Source: Salinibacterium sp. NG253 (GTDB taxonomy: Bacteria > Actinomycetota > Actinomycetes > Actinomycetales > Microbacteriaceae). Taken from it: 64,000 nt of DNA. The notes below the pieces were generated by a model. It was not told the origin of the DNA, searched no databases, and was given only the letters and a program-made list of their open reading frames with translations. The stretch's first letter is position 1. Every line of letters begins with the position of its first letter. Shown here one piece after another: positions 27,280 to 37,105 of this stretch. The DNA lies in contig NZ_JADYWF010000001.1 of the NCBI RefSeq assembly GCF_015864945.1, forward strand, positions 1,302,378-1,366,377, in the 5' to 3' direction. Made by a program: the position numbers and the translations under genes.

Positions 27280-29606
27280 TGGTCGCGGCATCCGACAACG
27301 CAACAACTACCGACGGCACAGCGACCACCGCAGAGCCCGGCACCATCAACCTGCTGGATGTCGAACTCGACATCACCGGAATGACCTGCGCCTCCTGCGC
27401 TGGCCGCATCGAGCGCAAGCTCAACAAACTCCCCGGCGTCGAGGCGAGCGTAAACTACGCCACCGAGAAGGCTCGCGTTCGCGCGCCTGAGGGCATGGAT
27501 CCCGAGCAGTTTCTAGAAACCGTGAAGGCTGCGGGCTATAGCGCCGTCATCCCGGCGCCCATTCACGAGCGTGACGAGAACGACAACGTGAGCGCGAAGA
27601 GCAGCGACGACGACTGGGCTTCTCAATTGCTGCACCGCTTGCTCGTCTCGACCGCACTGGCCGTGCCAGTCGTACTCATGTCGATGATCCCGGCGCTGCA
27701 GTTCACCTACTGGCAGTGGCTGGCCCTCACCCTGACCGCGCCGGTTGTCGTCTGGGGTGCGTGGCCGTTCCACCGCGCTGCAGCTGTGAATCTCCGCCAC
27801 GGTGCCGCCACCATGGACACCCTCATCAGCCTCGGCATCATCGCCGCGTTCGGCTGGTCGCTCTACGCCCTCTTCTTCGGTGGCGCTGGCGAAGCTGGCA
27901 TGCACATGACGATGACCTTCTTCGGAACACCCCACGGTGGCTCAAGCGAGATCTACCTCGAAGTCGCCGCCGCCGTCACCGTCTTCATTCTTCTCGGCAA
28001 GTACATCGAGGCCCGCGCTAGCCGCGAGTCTGGTGCTGCTCTTCGCGCCCTGCTCGAACTCGGCGCGAAGGATGCCGCCGTTCTGCGCGGTGGCGTCGAA
28101 CAGCGCGTTGCCGTGTCCTCGCTCGTCGTCGGCGACCACGTTGTGGTGCGCCCGGGCGAAAAGATCGCCAGCGACGGACTTGTCATCGAAGGCAACTCCG
28201 CCGTCGACGCCAGCATGCTCACGGGCGAATCCGTGCCCGTCGAAGTCGGCCCCGACGACCGCGTCACCGGCGCCACCCTCAACGTCGGCGGACGACTCGT
28301 CATCGAAATCACTCGCGTCGGCCGCGACACCGAACTGGCCCGCCTCGGTCGCATGGTCGAAGAAGCACAAACCGGCAAAGCCGACATCCAACGTCTTGCC
28401 GATCGCGTTTCGGCCATCTTCGTTCCGGTCGTGCTCGGCCTCGCGGTCGTGGCATTCGTCGGCTGGATGATCGCCGGCGGCCCCATAGAACTCGCCTTTA
28501 CCGCCGCCGTTACGACCCTCGTTATTGCGTGCCCCTGCGCCCTCGGCCTTGCAACGCCGACCGCCCTGCTCGTGGGCACCGGTCGCGGATCGCAGCTCGG
28601 CATCCTCATCAGCGGACCCCAAGTTCTTGAGCAGACCCGCTCTGTTGACACGATCGTGCTCGACAAGACCGGAACTGTAACGACCGGCGAAATGCGCCTC
28701 AGCTCGATCGAGGTGCTCGAAGGCGAAAACGAGGAGCTCGTACTGGCTCGCGCCGCCGCCGTCGAGGCTGGCTCGGAGCATCCAGTGGGCCGTGCAGTTG
28801 TTGCCGCAGCTGATGACCGCGGCCTCACGCTCCCCGCTGTCACCGACTTCGCCGCCCATGCGGGCACCGGCGTTCAGGCCACCATCGATGGCACCGTCGT
28901 ATTCGTCGGCAAGCCCTCGTGGCTCACCGCCGACCACCACCAGACGGTGTCGGATGCCGCCCTCACTCTGGTCGAGAAAGCCGAAGCCGCCGGGTCGACC
29001 GCGATGGTCATCGCGTGGGGCGGTCACGCGCGAGGCGTGCTGGTTGTCGGCGACACCATCAAGGCAAGCAGTGCGGACGCCATCGCCGAGTTCATCCGCC
29101 TCGGCTTGCGCCCCGTGTTACTCACGGGCGATAACGCTGGCGCTGCAGCATCCGTGGCCGGCGCGGTCGGAATCACCGACGTGCACGCCGGGATCACGCC
29201 GCAGGGAAAGCTCGACGTCATCCGCCAGTTACAGGCCGACGGCCGGGTTGTGGCGATGGTCGGTGACGGAGTGAACGACTCTGCCGCTCTGGCCGCCGCC
29301 GACCTCGGCATTGCCATGGGTGGCGGAACGGATGCCGCGATCGCCGCCAGCGACATCACCGTTGTGAGCGGGGACCTTATGGTCGTCGCCGACGCCGTTC
29401 GCCTCGCGAAGCGCACGCTCGGGATCATCCGCGGCAACCTGTTCTGGGCTTTCGCCTACAACGTAGCGGCCCTGCCGATCGCGATGCTCGGTCTGCTCAA
29501 CCCGCTCATCGCGGGCGCGGCAATGGCCTTCTCGTCGGTCTTCGTGGTGACGAACAGTCTGCGGTTGCGCGGTTTCCGGGGCTCGGTCGACTCTCGAAAC
29601 TCCTAG
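27279..29606 (+). CDS. copA: Copper-exporting P1B-type ATPase
   Basis: A 775-aa pump with one N-terminal HMA domain (GMTCASC near 34-40), the transmembrane CPC metal motif near 418, the phosphorylation loop [10 protein letters not shown] near 462 and [16 protein letters not shown] near the C-terminus. TGES and the nucleotide-binding SEHPVGRAV are also intact. The CPC motif and the linked csoR and copZ genes point to Cu(I) export. It is the last gene of the operon, with an 84-bp gap to the next gene. Confidence 0.95.
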   Translation: MVAASDNATTTDGTATTAEPGTINLLDVELDITGMTCASCAGRIERKLNKLPGVEASVNYATEKARVRAPEGMDPEQFLETVKAAGYSAVIPAPIHERDENDNVSAKSSDDDWASQLLHRLLVSTALAVPVVLMSMIPALQFTYWQWLALTLTAPVVVWGAWPFHRAAAVNLRHGAATMDTLISLGIIAAFGWSLYALFFGGAGEAGMHMTMTFFGTPHGGSSEIYLEVAAAVTVFILLGKYIEARASRESGAALRALLELGAKDAAVLRGGVEQRVAVSSLVVGDHVVVRPGEKIASDGLVIEGNSAVDASMLTGESVPVEVGPDDRVTGATLNVGGRLVIEITRVGRDTELARLGRMVEEAQTGKADIQRLADRVSAIFVPVVLGLAVVAFVGWMIAGGPIELAFTAAVTTLVIACPCALGLATPTALLVGTGRGSQLGILISGPQVLEQTRSVDTIVLDKTGTVTTGEMRLSSIEVLEGENEELVLARAAAVEAGSEHPVGRAVVAAADDRGLTLPAVTDFAAHAGTGVQATIDGTVVFVGKPSWLTADHHQTVSDAALTLVEKAEAAGSTAMVIAWGGHARGVLVVGDTIKASSADAIAEFIRLGLRPVLLTGDNAGAAASVAGAVGITDVHAGITPQGKLDVIRQLQADGRVVAMVGDGVNDSAALAAADLGIAMGGGTDAAIAASDITVVSGDLMVVADAVRLAKRTLGIIRGNLFWAFAYNVAALPIAMLGLLNPLIAGAAMAFSSVFVVTNSLRLRGFRGSVDSRNS

Positions 29607-29690
29607 TTACGGGCACGAAACCGAGCCACAATCGGGGAGCAAAGACGCCAAGACCTTTCTTCTCAGACGAATCTGCGGTGGGATTAGCGC

Positions 29691-30794
29691 ATGCGTTCTC
29701 CCCGTTTCACCGCCGTGCTCGTTGTTGGATTGCTAGCGGGATGCGCTCAGTTGCCAGTTGCTGAGCCAGAACAGTCAGCAGGAACGTCGGCGCCAAGCGT
29801 CGACACCGCCGCCGTGACAGTCAACGCCGCCGAGGAAGCGACGACGATTGTTTCAGGGCTGGACGCTCCGTGGTCGATGGTGCGGCTGGCATCCGGTTCG
29901 ACGCTGATTAGCGAACGCGACACCCAGCTCATCAAAGAATTGACCGCCGGCGGAGATCTTCGCGAAGTCGGGATCGTAGGCGAGGCTGCCCCCGACGGCG
30001 AGGGCGGGCTGCTCGGTCTTGCCATGTTCGACGAGACCCAGCTGTACGCCTACCTCACCACCGCGACGGACAATCGCATCGTGCGTTTCGAACTCGAAGG
30101 TGAGGCTGGCAGCTATGCGCTCGGCGCGAGCGTCGACATCATCACCGGCCTGGGCAAGTCGCGTATTCACAATGGCGGGCGCATCGCCTTTGGCCCCGAT
30201 GGGATGCTCTACGCCACTGTCGGCGATGCGAGCGATCCCGAATCAGCCCAAGACCTCGACAGCCTCAACGGCAAGATTCTGCGGATGCAGCCTGACGGCT
30301 CCGTTCCTGACGACAACCCTTTCGACGGATCGCTGGTCTACTCCCTCGGGCACCGCAACCCGCAGGGCCTTGCGTGGGACGACGAAGGCCAGCTGTGGGC
30401 TTCAGAGTTCGGCCAAAACACGTGGGATGAGCTCAACATCATTCGTGCCGGCGCCAACTATGGCTGGCCGCTCGCAGAAGGGGAATCCACGGGTTCCAGC
30501 TTCGAAGAACCCGTCTACCAGTGGGCAACCGACGACGCGAGCCCCAGCGGCCTCACCTTCATCGACGGCACCTTCTTCATGGCGGGCCTCGGCGGCGAAC
30601 GACTGTGGGAAATTCATCCCGGAGAGACGACCACCGCGACGGCGACTTTCGAGAATGCTGCCGGCCGCATCCGTGATGTAATCCCCGGCCCCGATGGCAG
30701 CCTCTGGATGCTCACCAATAACACCGATGGCCGGGGCGAGCCCCGCGACGGTGACGACCGCATTCTGCAGGTGGAGCTGACTGCCGCGCCCTAA
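29691..30794 (+). CDS. PQQ-dependent sugar dehydrogenase-like lipoprotein
   Basis: A 367-aa exported protein. The signal peptide ends in a lipobox (LLAGC, Cys18), so it is probably anchored to the outer face of the membrane. The body is a six-bladed beta-propeller of the soluble glucose dehydrogenase/aldose dehydrogenase family, with LDAPWSM, SRIHNGGRIAFGPDGMLY and YSLGHRNPQGLAW, the last near the catalytic and Ca2+/PQQ site. It would oxidise sugars or related aldehydes. PQQ genes are absent from the window, so the cofactor may come from outside. Confidence 0.87.
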   Translation: MRSPRFTAVLVVGLLAGCAQLPVAEPEQSAGTSAPSVDTAAVTVNAAEEATTIVSGLDAPWSMVRLASGSTLISERDTQLIKELTAGGDLREVGIVGEAAPDGEGGLLGLAMFDETQLYAYLTTATDNRIVRFELEGEAGSYALGASVDIITGLGKSRIHNGGRIAFGPDGMLYATVGDASDPESAQDLDSLNGKILRMQPDGSVPDDNPFDGSLVYSLGHRNPQGLAWDDEGQLWASEFGQNTWDELNIIRAGANYGWPLAEGESTGSSFEEPVYQWATDDASPSGLTFIDGTFFMAGLGGERLWEIHPGETTTATATFENAAGRIRDVIPGPDGSLWMLTNNTDGRGEPRDGDDRILQVELTAAP

Positions 30795-30810
30795 GGCAAA
30801 TGCGGTTTAC

Positions 30811-31221
30811 TCACTCCGCGGATGCCGGACGCTGGACGTAAAACTCGGTGAACTCTTGGCAGCGCCCCGCGTCATCGAATCGCATCACAAAGCAATTATC
30901 GTAGACGCGCACAATCGGGCCATCCGGGGTGTCGCGATACGACGAAACACCTTGAGCGACGACCACAGTTCCGTCTACGGCGATCGGGCGATAATGTGCT
31001 TCGAACGTGCCTGGTTCATCGACATCACTAGCACCGCCCTGGTCATCACCTTCGCCAAGCCACGACGCCACAACCGCATCCCGATCCCTATACGGCTCAT
31101 CGTACGGGTGGTAGCGATACGCGATGTCATCGCTGAAGAGCGCGCCAATCAGCGCGGGATCAAAGGACAGCCACGCCGCAATGTAATCATCGAGCCAACG
31201 CTGAGCACTCTCATAATTCAT
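30811..31221 (-). CDS. NTF2-like/SnoaL-fold protein
   Basis: A 136-aa cone-shaped SnoaL/NTF2-fold protein. It shows the helix YESAQRWLDDYIAAWLSFDP, then LFSDDIAYRYHPYDEP and a final strand beginning CFVMRFDDAGRCQEFTEFY. Family members are small isomerases, cyclases or binding proteins, and no catalytic set is clear here. The ATG at 31221 fits the family N-terminus better than the one 11 codons upstream. It ends 16 bp from the sugar dehydrogenase stop in convergent orientation. Confidence 0.8.
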   Translation of the reverse strand: MNYESAQRWLDDYIAAWLSFDPALIGALFSDDIAYRYHPYDEPYRDRDAVVASWLGEGDDQGGASDVDEPGTFEAHYRPIAVDGTVVVAQGVSSYRDTPDGPIVRVYDNCFVMRFDDAGRCQEFTEFYVQRPASAE

Positions 31222-31281
31222 GGGAAAACGGTACTCGCGGTGCGCGGCCATCACAACAGGGAAGCCGGTAATTATCCCGAG

Positions 31282-32346
31282 TTAGTCAGCGTCACCATTG
31301 CGCGTTCGAATGGCGATGCCGGCAGCCTCATCCGCTGCCTGACGGCGAGCCAACACGAGATTGCGAAAAGTATCGCGCACGGGCAGTTGCACGGTGTTCT
31401 CTGCTGAGACGCCGGCCCTCAGCTGGCGCAGGCGGGTGAACTCGGCATCAACCTCGACGCCGGCCACGACCGCGAGATTGCTGATGTAGAGCCAAATCAG
31501 CAGCGCAAGCGCTCCCCCAAGCCAGCCATAGACGCGGTCGTAGTTCGCGATCGTGGAGACGTAAAAACCGAACCCCGCGGTCGCGAGGCCCCACGTCACA
31601 ATCGCGAACACAGCGCCGGTGCTGACCCACCGCATCCGTTCGTGGCGGATGTTCGGCGTGTAGTAGTAGAGCACCGCAATGATGAGAGTGAGGATGCCAC
31701 CGAGAACCGGCCAGCGACCGTACGACCAGATCGCGACCCAGGGTTCTCCAAAGCCGAACGCTTCACCGATGGCGGTGGCGACGTTGGTGGTGGTGAGCAG
31801 GAGCACAGCCACGGCCGCAAAGGCGGCAAGGAGGAAGGCCGAGAGCACAAGCATGAGGCCGCGGAACTTCACAAAGCGACGCCCCTCTTGGATCTCAAAA
31901 ACGCTGTTCGCGGCTCGCCCGAACGCGGTGGCATAGCTCGACATCGACCACACGCTGAGGGCGATGCCGATGGCGAGAGCTAGGCCCGGGCTTCCCACTG
32001 AGAAGAGTTGGGTCAGGGGCTCTTTGAGGGCCTCCACGGTGTCTTCTTGCAGCACTTCTCGCGCCAGGTCGAGCACGGTCTCGGCCGCTTGGTCTTCACC
32101 CTGACCTAGCGCTAACGCTGAAACGACGGTGAGTGCGGCAGGGAAAATTGCGAGCGCAGCAAAGAATGCGAGCGTCGCTGCGGAGTCGATTCCGCGATGC
32201 AGCATGAACCCGTGATAAGCGCGCTGGAAGGCGTAGCGCCACTCATGCCGACGCCCTGCGGCACTGTGATCAGTGGCCCTGGGCTTAGCAGCACTGTCGC
32301 CGCGTTCATCGGGGCTCGCGTCTGGCCCCAACTCGTTCACATTCAT
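31282..32346 (-). CDS. YihY/BrkB-family membrane protein
   Basis: A 354-aa protein with a charged N-terminus of about 40 residues and six to seven transmembrane helices. The family hallmarks are FMLHRGIDSAATLAFFAALAIFP near the first helix, SSYATAFGRAANSVFE in the middle and LIWLYISNLAVVAGVEVDAE near the end. Formerly called RNase BN, these are integral membrane proteins of uncertain role. Its start is divergent from the VOC gene by about 100 bp. Confidence 0.9.
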   Translation of the reverse strand: MNVNELGPDASPDERGDSAAKPRATDHSAAGRRHEWRYAFQRAYHGFMLHRGIDSAATLAFFAALAIFPAALTVVSALALGQGEDQAAETVLDLAREVLQEDTVEALKEPLTQLFSVGSPGLALAIGIALSVWSMSSYATAFGRAANSVFEIQEGRRFVKFRGLMLVLSAFLLAAFAAVAVLLLTTTNVATAIGEAFGFGEPWVAIWSYGRWPVLGGILTLIIAVLYYYTPNIRHERMRWVSTGAVFAIVTWGLATAGFGFYVSTIANYDRVYGWLGGALALLIWLYISNLAVVAGVEVDAEFTRLRQLRAGVSAENTVQLPVRDTFRNLVLARRQAADEAAGIAIRTRNGDAD

Positions 32347-32448
32347 CCCGCCAGCTTAAACGAAACCTTCTCTCGCAGCCTGACGCGGCTTATGATCGTG
32401 TCAATAGCCGCCGCGCGTTGCGACGACATGGGTTCGAGGAGGAACACC

Positions 32449-33339
32449 ATGAATACGATTACGCCGTGCCTGTGGTTCAACGGCAATGCTGAAGATGCTG
32501 TGCAGTTCTACACCACGGCGTTTTCCGACAGTTCGATTGTTGACACCACTCGCTACCCCTCGGAGGGTTTAGCTGATTTTCAACAAGATCTTGCCGGTGC
32601 GGTGCTGACGGTTACTTTCCGTCTCGCGGGGCAAGACTTTTTGGCGATCAACGCGGGCGAGCGGTTTGCGTTCAACGAGTCCACGTCGTTCATGGTCAAT
32701 TTCGATCCCTCTACTGATCCGGATGCTCGCCGCAATCTTGATGCGTTGTGGAATGCGCTTATCGACGGCGGCAGTGCGCTCATGCCGATCGCTAATTACG
32801 ATTTCAGCCCGCGCTATGGATGGTTACGAGACCGATTTGGCGTGAACTGGCAGCTCATTCTCACCGATCCCGCTGGTGAACCGCGGCCGACCATCATGCC
32901 CGCGCTGATGTTCGGAGATGGCGTGCAGAACCGTGCTCGAGAGGCCATCGAGTTCTACGCCTCGGTGTTCGATAATGCGCAGTTGGGGGCTGACGTTCGC
33001 TATACCGAGCGCACGGGCCCCGCGCATCCCGGTTCGGTGATGTTTGGAGATGTCAGGCTCAGAGACCGGTGGTTTGTAGCGATGGACGCCGCTACCCGCA
33101 AACACGTGACGTTCACGGAGTCCGTGTCGTTTGTGATTCCGTGTGCCGATCAGGCGGAGATTGACCGCTACTGGGCGGCGCTCTCGGCGGTTCCCGAAGC
33201 CGAAGCCTGCGGCTGGTGCAAAGACAAATTCGGCGTGAGCTGGCAGATCACTCCCGCCAATATCGACGAACTCATGAAACGGCCGAATGCCTTCGAGCAC
33301 ATGATGCAGCTGAAGAAAATCGAGATCGCCAAGCTTTAG
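32449..33339 (+). CDS. Double-domain PhnB/VOC-family protein
   Basis: A 296-aa protein made of two tandem vicinal-oxygen-chelate-type modules (3-dmu-9_3-mt). Module one starts ITPCLWFNGNAEDAVQFY and ends YGWLRDRFGVNWQL. Module two starts IMPALMFGDGVQNRAREAIEFY and ends CGWCKDKFGVSWQITP. The start is the ATG at 32449, behind GAGGAGG. The family name recalls ubiquinone methyltransferase, but members are mostly uncharacterised binding proteins or resistance-like proteins. Substrate unknown. Confidence 0.9.
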   Translation: MNTITPCLWFNGNAEDAVQFYTTAFSDSSIVDTTRYPSEGLADFQQDLAGAVLTVTFRLAGQDFLAINAGERFAFNESTSFMVNFDPSTDPDARRNLDALWNALIDGGSALMPIANYDFSPRYGWLRDRFGVNWQLILTDPAGEPRPTIMPALMFGDGVQNRAREAIEFYASVFDNAQLGADVRYTERTGPAHPGSVMFGDVRLRDRWFVAMDAATRKHVTFTESVSFVIPCADQAEIDRYWAALSAVPEAEACGWCKDKFGVSWQITPANIDELMKRPNAFEHMMQLKKIEIAKL

Positions 33340-33355
33340 TTAAACCCGCTCCGGA

Positions 33356-33982
33356 CTAGGCGCGTTCCACCGGCTGCCGCAGCAGGGTGCGAAGCTTGGA
33401 TGCCTCGACTTTGCGAAAGTCGTTGAAGTAGATCTCGTGGTGCTTGCCGGTCATCCGCAGCCCCTGCTTGGGAATGAACTCGTTATGCATCTGCGCCAGA
33501 ATCTCGGACTCATCGTCATAAGGCCCGAGGTGGAGTGTTTGCACGCACAGCCCCTCGTCGAGGGTCTCGAGTCGCACCTTGCCGAGACTGGCGGGCAGGT
33601 TCTCGGGCGTCTTGCTCTTGGCGACCACCGAAGCAACGGCATCCTCGAACATGGTCGGGGTGATCCACTCGGGCGCAAGGATCATCGCGGTCCAGTCCCA
33701 CTGTGACTTGTCGCGCCCGCTCGTGAAGGCGGCCATATCTTCGGCCCACCAGAGTGCTTCGAGCGGCGGCACAACGTAGTCGCGGTCGAGCGCTTTGCTC
33801 GCAAATTTCAGGGTGTAGGCGACCGGATAGAGCGCGCCGATCGCCGCCGTGTACTCGCTGTCGATACCGGGCGCACCATGGCCGTCGACCATGAGGTATT
33901 GCTGGGGTGGGACATCCAGAATCCTGAACTCGTTGTGGCGCGCTTTATACGCGTCGAGCGTCTTCTTGAAATCAGTTTTCAT
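33356..33982 (-). CDS. GyrI-like small-molecule-binding domain protein
   Basis: A 208-aa soluble protein. The opening MKTDFKKTLDAYKAR, the DVPPQQYLMVDGHGAPG strand, LEALWWAEDM and LHLGPYDDESEILAQMHNEFI match the stand-alone GyrI-like family, related to the ligand-binding part of BmrR/SAV-type regulators. No DNA-binding domain is attached, so it is more likely a hydrolase-like or ligand-binding protein than a regulator. Converges on the PhnB-like gene, 16 bp apart. Confidence 0.87.
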   Translation of the reverse strand: MKTDFKKTLDAYKARHNEFRILDVPPQQYLMVDGHGAPGIDSEYTAAIGALYPVAYTLKFASKALDRDYVVPPLEALWWAEDMAAFTSGRDKSQWDWTAMILAPEWITPTMFEDAVASVVAKSKTPENLPASLGKVRLETLDEGLCVQTLHLGPYDDESEILAQMHNEFIPKQGLRMTGKHHEIYFNDFRKVEASKLRTLLRQPVERA

Positions 33983-34014
33983 TGCCCCACCTCGCCGTAC
34001 CTAGGCTCGTATTG

Positions 34015-34386
34015 TTAGCTCGCGCCGATCACCACGTTGGCGATGAGCATATCGAGCTTGCGCACGTCGATGGCCTTGCCGACCTTGATCTTGATGTGGC
34101 CAGCGCGGGTCCACAGTTCCAATTCGGCGTTAATGTCGAGGGTTCCGGCGTTCTCGGATGACCACATGAGTACGTTCGAATAGGGCAGCGAGTAGAGCTC
34201 CACCTTCTTGCCGGTGATGCCTTGAGCGTCACGCACGATGAGGCGCTTGTTGGTGAACACGGCGCTGTCGCGGAAGGTTTTGTAGGCCGCGATGGGCTGC
34301 TCACCGGGGAGCAACATCGGCATGACATCTTCGGGAATGGGGGCTTCAGAAACGAACGTCCAGGCGGCGATTACGGCGGCTTCCAT
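34015..34386 (-). CDS. Bacterial PH-domain protein
   Basis: A 123-aa protein consisting almost wholly of a bacterial pleckstrin-homology domain. The typical strands are GEQPIAAYKTFRDSAVFTNKRLIVRD and YSLPYSNVLMWSSENAG. Such proteins form ring oligomers; their ligands are largely unknown. The ATG at 34386 has GAGGAG upstream and suits the family start. It lies 33 bp after the GyrI-like gene start on the same strand. Confidence 0.87.
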   Translation of the reverse strand: MEAAVIAAWTFVSEAPIPEDVMPMLLPGEQPIAAYKTFRDSAVFTNKRLIVRDAQGITGKKVELYSLPYSNVLMWSSENAGTLDINAELELWTRAGHIKIKVGKAIDVRKLDMLIANVVIGAS

Positions 34387-34485
34387 CGGGTACTCCTCAG
34401 ATCGGGTTGCGAGCCGAGATCTCCGGCCCGCCCACACCCTATCGGTAGGCAACGACGCTGGAGGGTCGAGGGTCGAGGGCTGAAC

Positions 34486-34941
34486 CTAGCCGCCGACCCA
34501 GCCTTCTATTCCGAACATGCCAAGTTCTGCCTCGCACTGATCGAGCACAGCTCTATAGGCAGCCGTCCATTCGGCAGAGTCGGGATCATAAGGCTCCCCC
34601 TCCGCAGCAATCGCGGCCGCCGGGGTCACCGCTTGCAGTTCAGCGATCAGCGGTGCCAATTTGGTTTCTTCCGACGGAGAGATCCGCTGAATCATCCTCG
34701 CGGCGACGCGTTTCGCTCCTTCGTATTCAGCTTCGATCGCCCGCCCCTGATCGACTGAAGTGCTCAAATTGAAGGTGAGGGTTACCGCGTCGGATACCTG
34801 CTCGCAGACCACTTGCGTTTCGATTAACGGATCGACGGCGTCGATCGGATCTTCAGCTTCGGCGGTACACGAGGCAAGGGGAAGAATAAGCAGAGCGGCC
34901 GCGACGGCAGCGAATGCCGGTCGACTTCGACGAACAGACAC
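34486..34941 (-). CDS. Putative lipoprotein, unknown function
   Basis: About 151 aa from a GTG with AAGGAGG 7 nt upstream. A basic n-region is followed by a hydrophobic core and the lipobox PLASC, so the mature protein should be lipid-anchored. The mature part is about 125 residues, acidic and helical, with two further cysteines (VVCEQ and LDQCE) that may pair. No family is recognised. A 7-bp tandem repeat GGTGAAC (3.5 copies, 34972-34996) lies just upstream. Confidence 0.7.
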   Translation of the reverse strand: MSVRRSRPAFAAVAAALLILPLASCTAEAEDPIDAVDPLIETQVVCEQVSDAVTLTFNLSTSVDQGRAIEAEYEGAKRVAARMIQRISPSEETKLAPLIAELQAVTPAAAIAAEGEPYDPDSAEWTAAYRAVLDQCEAELGMFGIEGWVGG

Positions 34942-34971
34942 CACGAGACCTCCTTGAAAGGGGACGGCAAC

Positions 34972-34996
34972 GGTGAACGGTGAACGGTGAACGGTG
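34972..34996. repeat. GGTGAAC 7-bp tandem repeat
   Basis: About 3.5 head-to-tail copies lie in the upstream region of the lipoprotein gene. Copy-number change here would alter spacing in its promoter or leader. The rest of 34942-35199 has no evident gene. Confidence 0.8.
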
Positions 34997-35199
34997 ATCA
35001 TTGCGCCATCGTCTGATCGGTCTGATCATTCCACAGAGTGACTTATTTGATTACCGCTCATGAATTTCAGCAACTCTACGCCACCGAACGAACGGGCAAA
35101 AGCCCCACGTCCGAAAGCCGCAGCAGACCCCCAGAGTGCCCGTAACGCGGAGGCTAGAATCGTGACTGTGTCGCTCCCGGCGCGGTAAGGATCGAACTA

Positions 35200-36426
35200 G
35201 TGACGTCGCCAGCTCAGCATGACCGCCAGCCGCTCGTCGAGCCGAGCGCGCAGCTCAACCCCGACCGTCTGATCCGCTATTCGCGCCAACTCGCTAACCC
35301 CGGCTTTGGCGAACTCGCCCAGCGTCGCCTTGCGAACGCCCGAGTGCTTGTCGTCGGCGCCGGCGGCCTCGGCAGTGCCACCATTCCCGCCTTGGCCGCG
35401 ATGGGCGTTGGCACTATCGGCGTGATCGATACGGATGTTGTTGAGCTCTCGAATCTGCACCGACAGCTCGCTCACGGGGTTGCCGATATCGGCCGCAGCA
35501 AGCTCGAATCGATGGCCGAAACCGTCAGCCGCATCGACCCGGAGATCGAGGTCATCCTCCACGACGTGTGGCTCGATTCCCGCAACGCGCTCGAACTCTT
35601 CGCGGGGTATGACCTCGTGCTCGACGGCAGCGATAACTTCGCTACGCGCTATCTCGTCAATGACGCGGCCGCGCTGACCGGCATCCCCGTCGTGTGGGGT
35701 GCGATCCTGAGCTACGGCGGCCAAGCCGGAATTTCGTGGTCAAGTCACGGGCCGACCTACCGCGATCTCTTTCCCGTTCCCCCGGCGCCCGGCACCGTTC
35801 CTTCGTGCGCTGAGGGCGGCGTGCTGCCCACCGTGTGCGCCATGATCGGCGCCATCATGTGCTCCGAAACAGTGAAGCTCATCACGGGCATCGGCGAACC
35901 ACTCCTCGGTCGCGTGAGCACCTACGACGCTGTGTCGGGGCGATTCCGGGAACTTGAGTACGCCGCGAGCGACGATGCGGATGCCATTACCGAGCTCATC
36001 GACTACGACCTGTTCTGTGGGGTGACGGCGGCGCCCGCGTCGAGTGGCACCCACGGCTCGAATGACGCCAGCAGCAACAGCGACGACGCTAGCGGCACAA
36101 GCAGCGCGAGCGACGAGATCGAGTCGCGGGAACTTGCGGCCATGCTCTGCGGTGATGCGCCACTGCAACTGGTCGATATTCGTGAACCCTTTGAGTTTGC
36201 GATTGCCGCGATTGAGACTGCCGAGCTGATTCCGCTGGGTGGCCTCGAAGGCCGGCTTGCCGACATCCGCACCGACATTCCTGTGGTTGTGTATTGCCAC
36301 CACGGCATTCGCAGCGAACGTGCTCTGCGGATGCTGCAGGGTGCCGGCTTCACCAACATCCGCCACCTAGTGGGCGGCATCGACGACTACGCGCAGGTCA
36401 TTGATCCTGCGCTCGCGAGGTACTAA
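35200..36426 (+). CDS. moeZ: MoeZ-type adenylyltransferase-rhodanese fusion
   Basis: A 408-aa protein with a GTG start. Residues 1-270 are the ThiF/MoeB adenylyltransferase: VVGAGGLGSATIPALAAMGVG binds ATP (written here as GAGGLGS), then LSNLHRQ and DGSDNFATRYLVND. Residues 300-408 are a rhodanese with active Cys366 in YCHHGIRS. It activates the MoaD C-terminus with AMP and then sulfurates it for molybdopterin synthesis. A Ser/Asn/Gly-rich linker of about 30 residues joins the domains. moaE follows after 2 nt. Confidence 0.93.
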   Translation: MTSPAQHDRQPLVEPSAQLNPDRLIRYSRQLANPGFGELAQRRLANARVLVVGAGGLGSATIPALAAMGVGTIGVIDTDVVELSNLHRQLAHGVADIGRSKLESMAETVSRIDPEIEVILHDVWLDSRNALELFAGYDLVLDGSDNFATRYLVNDAAALTGIPVVWGAILSYGGQAGISWSSHGPTYRDLFPVPPAPGTVPSCAEGGVLPTVCAMIGAIMCSETVKLITGIGEPLLGRVSTYDAVSGRFRELEYAASDDADAITELIDYDLFCGVTAAPASSGTHGSNDASSNSDDASGTSSASDEIESRELAAMLCGDAPLQLVDIREPFEFAIAAIETAELIPLGGLEGRLADIRTDIPVVVYCHHGIRSERALRMLQGAGFTNIRHLVGGIDDYAQVIDPALARY

Positions 36427-36428
36427 AC

Positions 36429-36854
36429 GTGAACGATCAGAACCCCGCAAGCTTCGCCACCATCACGGATGCCGTGATCGATGAGGCCGCAATTCGGCGT
36501 GCGGTGGAGTCCCCCGCTTCCGGCGCGGTCGTCGTGTTTTCGGGAGTCGTGCGCAATCACGACGGCGGCAACGAAGTGTGGTCTCTCGAGTACCAAGCGC
36601 ATCCTGAGGCGGAAGCGTTGCTTGCCCAGTGCTGTGCCGAAGTCGCGGCCGAGACCGGCCTCGCGATCGCCGCAGCTCATCGCGTTGGGCTACTGCAGAT
36701 TGGGGATGTTGCCCTGTCGGCAGCCGTCTCCGCAGCACACCGTCGCGAAGCTTTCGAGGCGTGCGAGTTGCTCGTCGAGCGCATCAAAGCAACGGTGCCG
36801 ATCTGGAAACGTCAGCAGCTCGCGGGTGGCGAAACCGAATGGGTGGGGCTGTAA
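36429..36854 (+). CDS. moaE: Molybdopterin synthase large subunit
   Basis: A 141-aa MoaE with GTG start. GAVVVFSGVVRNHDGG, YQAHPEAE and HRVGLLQIGDVAL are conserved, as is the catalytic region PIWKRQ with Lys. With MoaD it inserts two sulfurs into precursor Z. Its stop lies only 4 bp from the moaD stop of the opposite strand, so the two transcription units converge with no room for a terminator. Confidence 0.94.
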   Translation: MNDQNPASFATITDAVIDEAAIRRAVESPASGAVVVFSGVVRNHDGGNEVWSLEYQAHPEAEALLAQCCAEVAAETGLAIAAAHRVGLLQIGDVALSAAVSAAHRREAFEACELLVERIKATVPIWKRQQLAGGETEWVGL

Positions 36855-36858
36855 AAAC

Positions 36859-37104
36859 CTAGCCGCCAGCGAACGGCGGCAGCACGTCGACGCGAGTGCC
36901 CACCGCGTGCGCGGGATCGCGGCGCACCACGCCATCGACCAGGAACGATCCCGACTCGACAACCTTCTGCATGAGCGAACCGTAGCGCTCGATGAGCAAC
37001 TCCTTGAGCGTTGCCAGAGTTGCCCCCGACTCGATTTCGAGGTGCTCTTCATCGCGCCCGGCAGCCTCGGCGGCAGCGGCGAAATAGCGAATGTGAGTGG
37101 TCAT
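36859..37104 (-). CDS. moaD: Molybdopterin synthase sulfur-carrier subunit
   Basis: An 81-aa ubiquitin-like protein starting MTTHIRYFAAA and ending in the essential Gly-Gly (PPFAGG). The C-terminal glycine is adenylated and thiocarboxylated by MoeZ. The ATG at 37104 lies one base beyond the moaA stop (37106), so it is read as the second gene of a moaA-moaD unit. Longer upstream frames here have no MoaD similarity. Confidence 0.92.
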   Translation of the reverse strand: MTTHIRYFAAAAEAAGRDEEHLEIESGATLATLKELLIERYGSLMQKVVESGSFLVDGVVRRDPAHAVGTRVDVLPPFAGG

Positions 37105-37105
37105 G

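Noticed and set aside
32197-32448. N-terminal extension of the PhnB-like protein
   Set aside because: It runs antisense through the YihY gene; the ATG at 32449 has a strong GAGGAGG site and matches the domain start.
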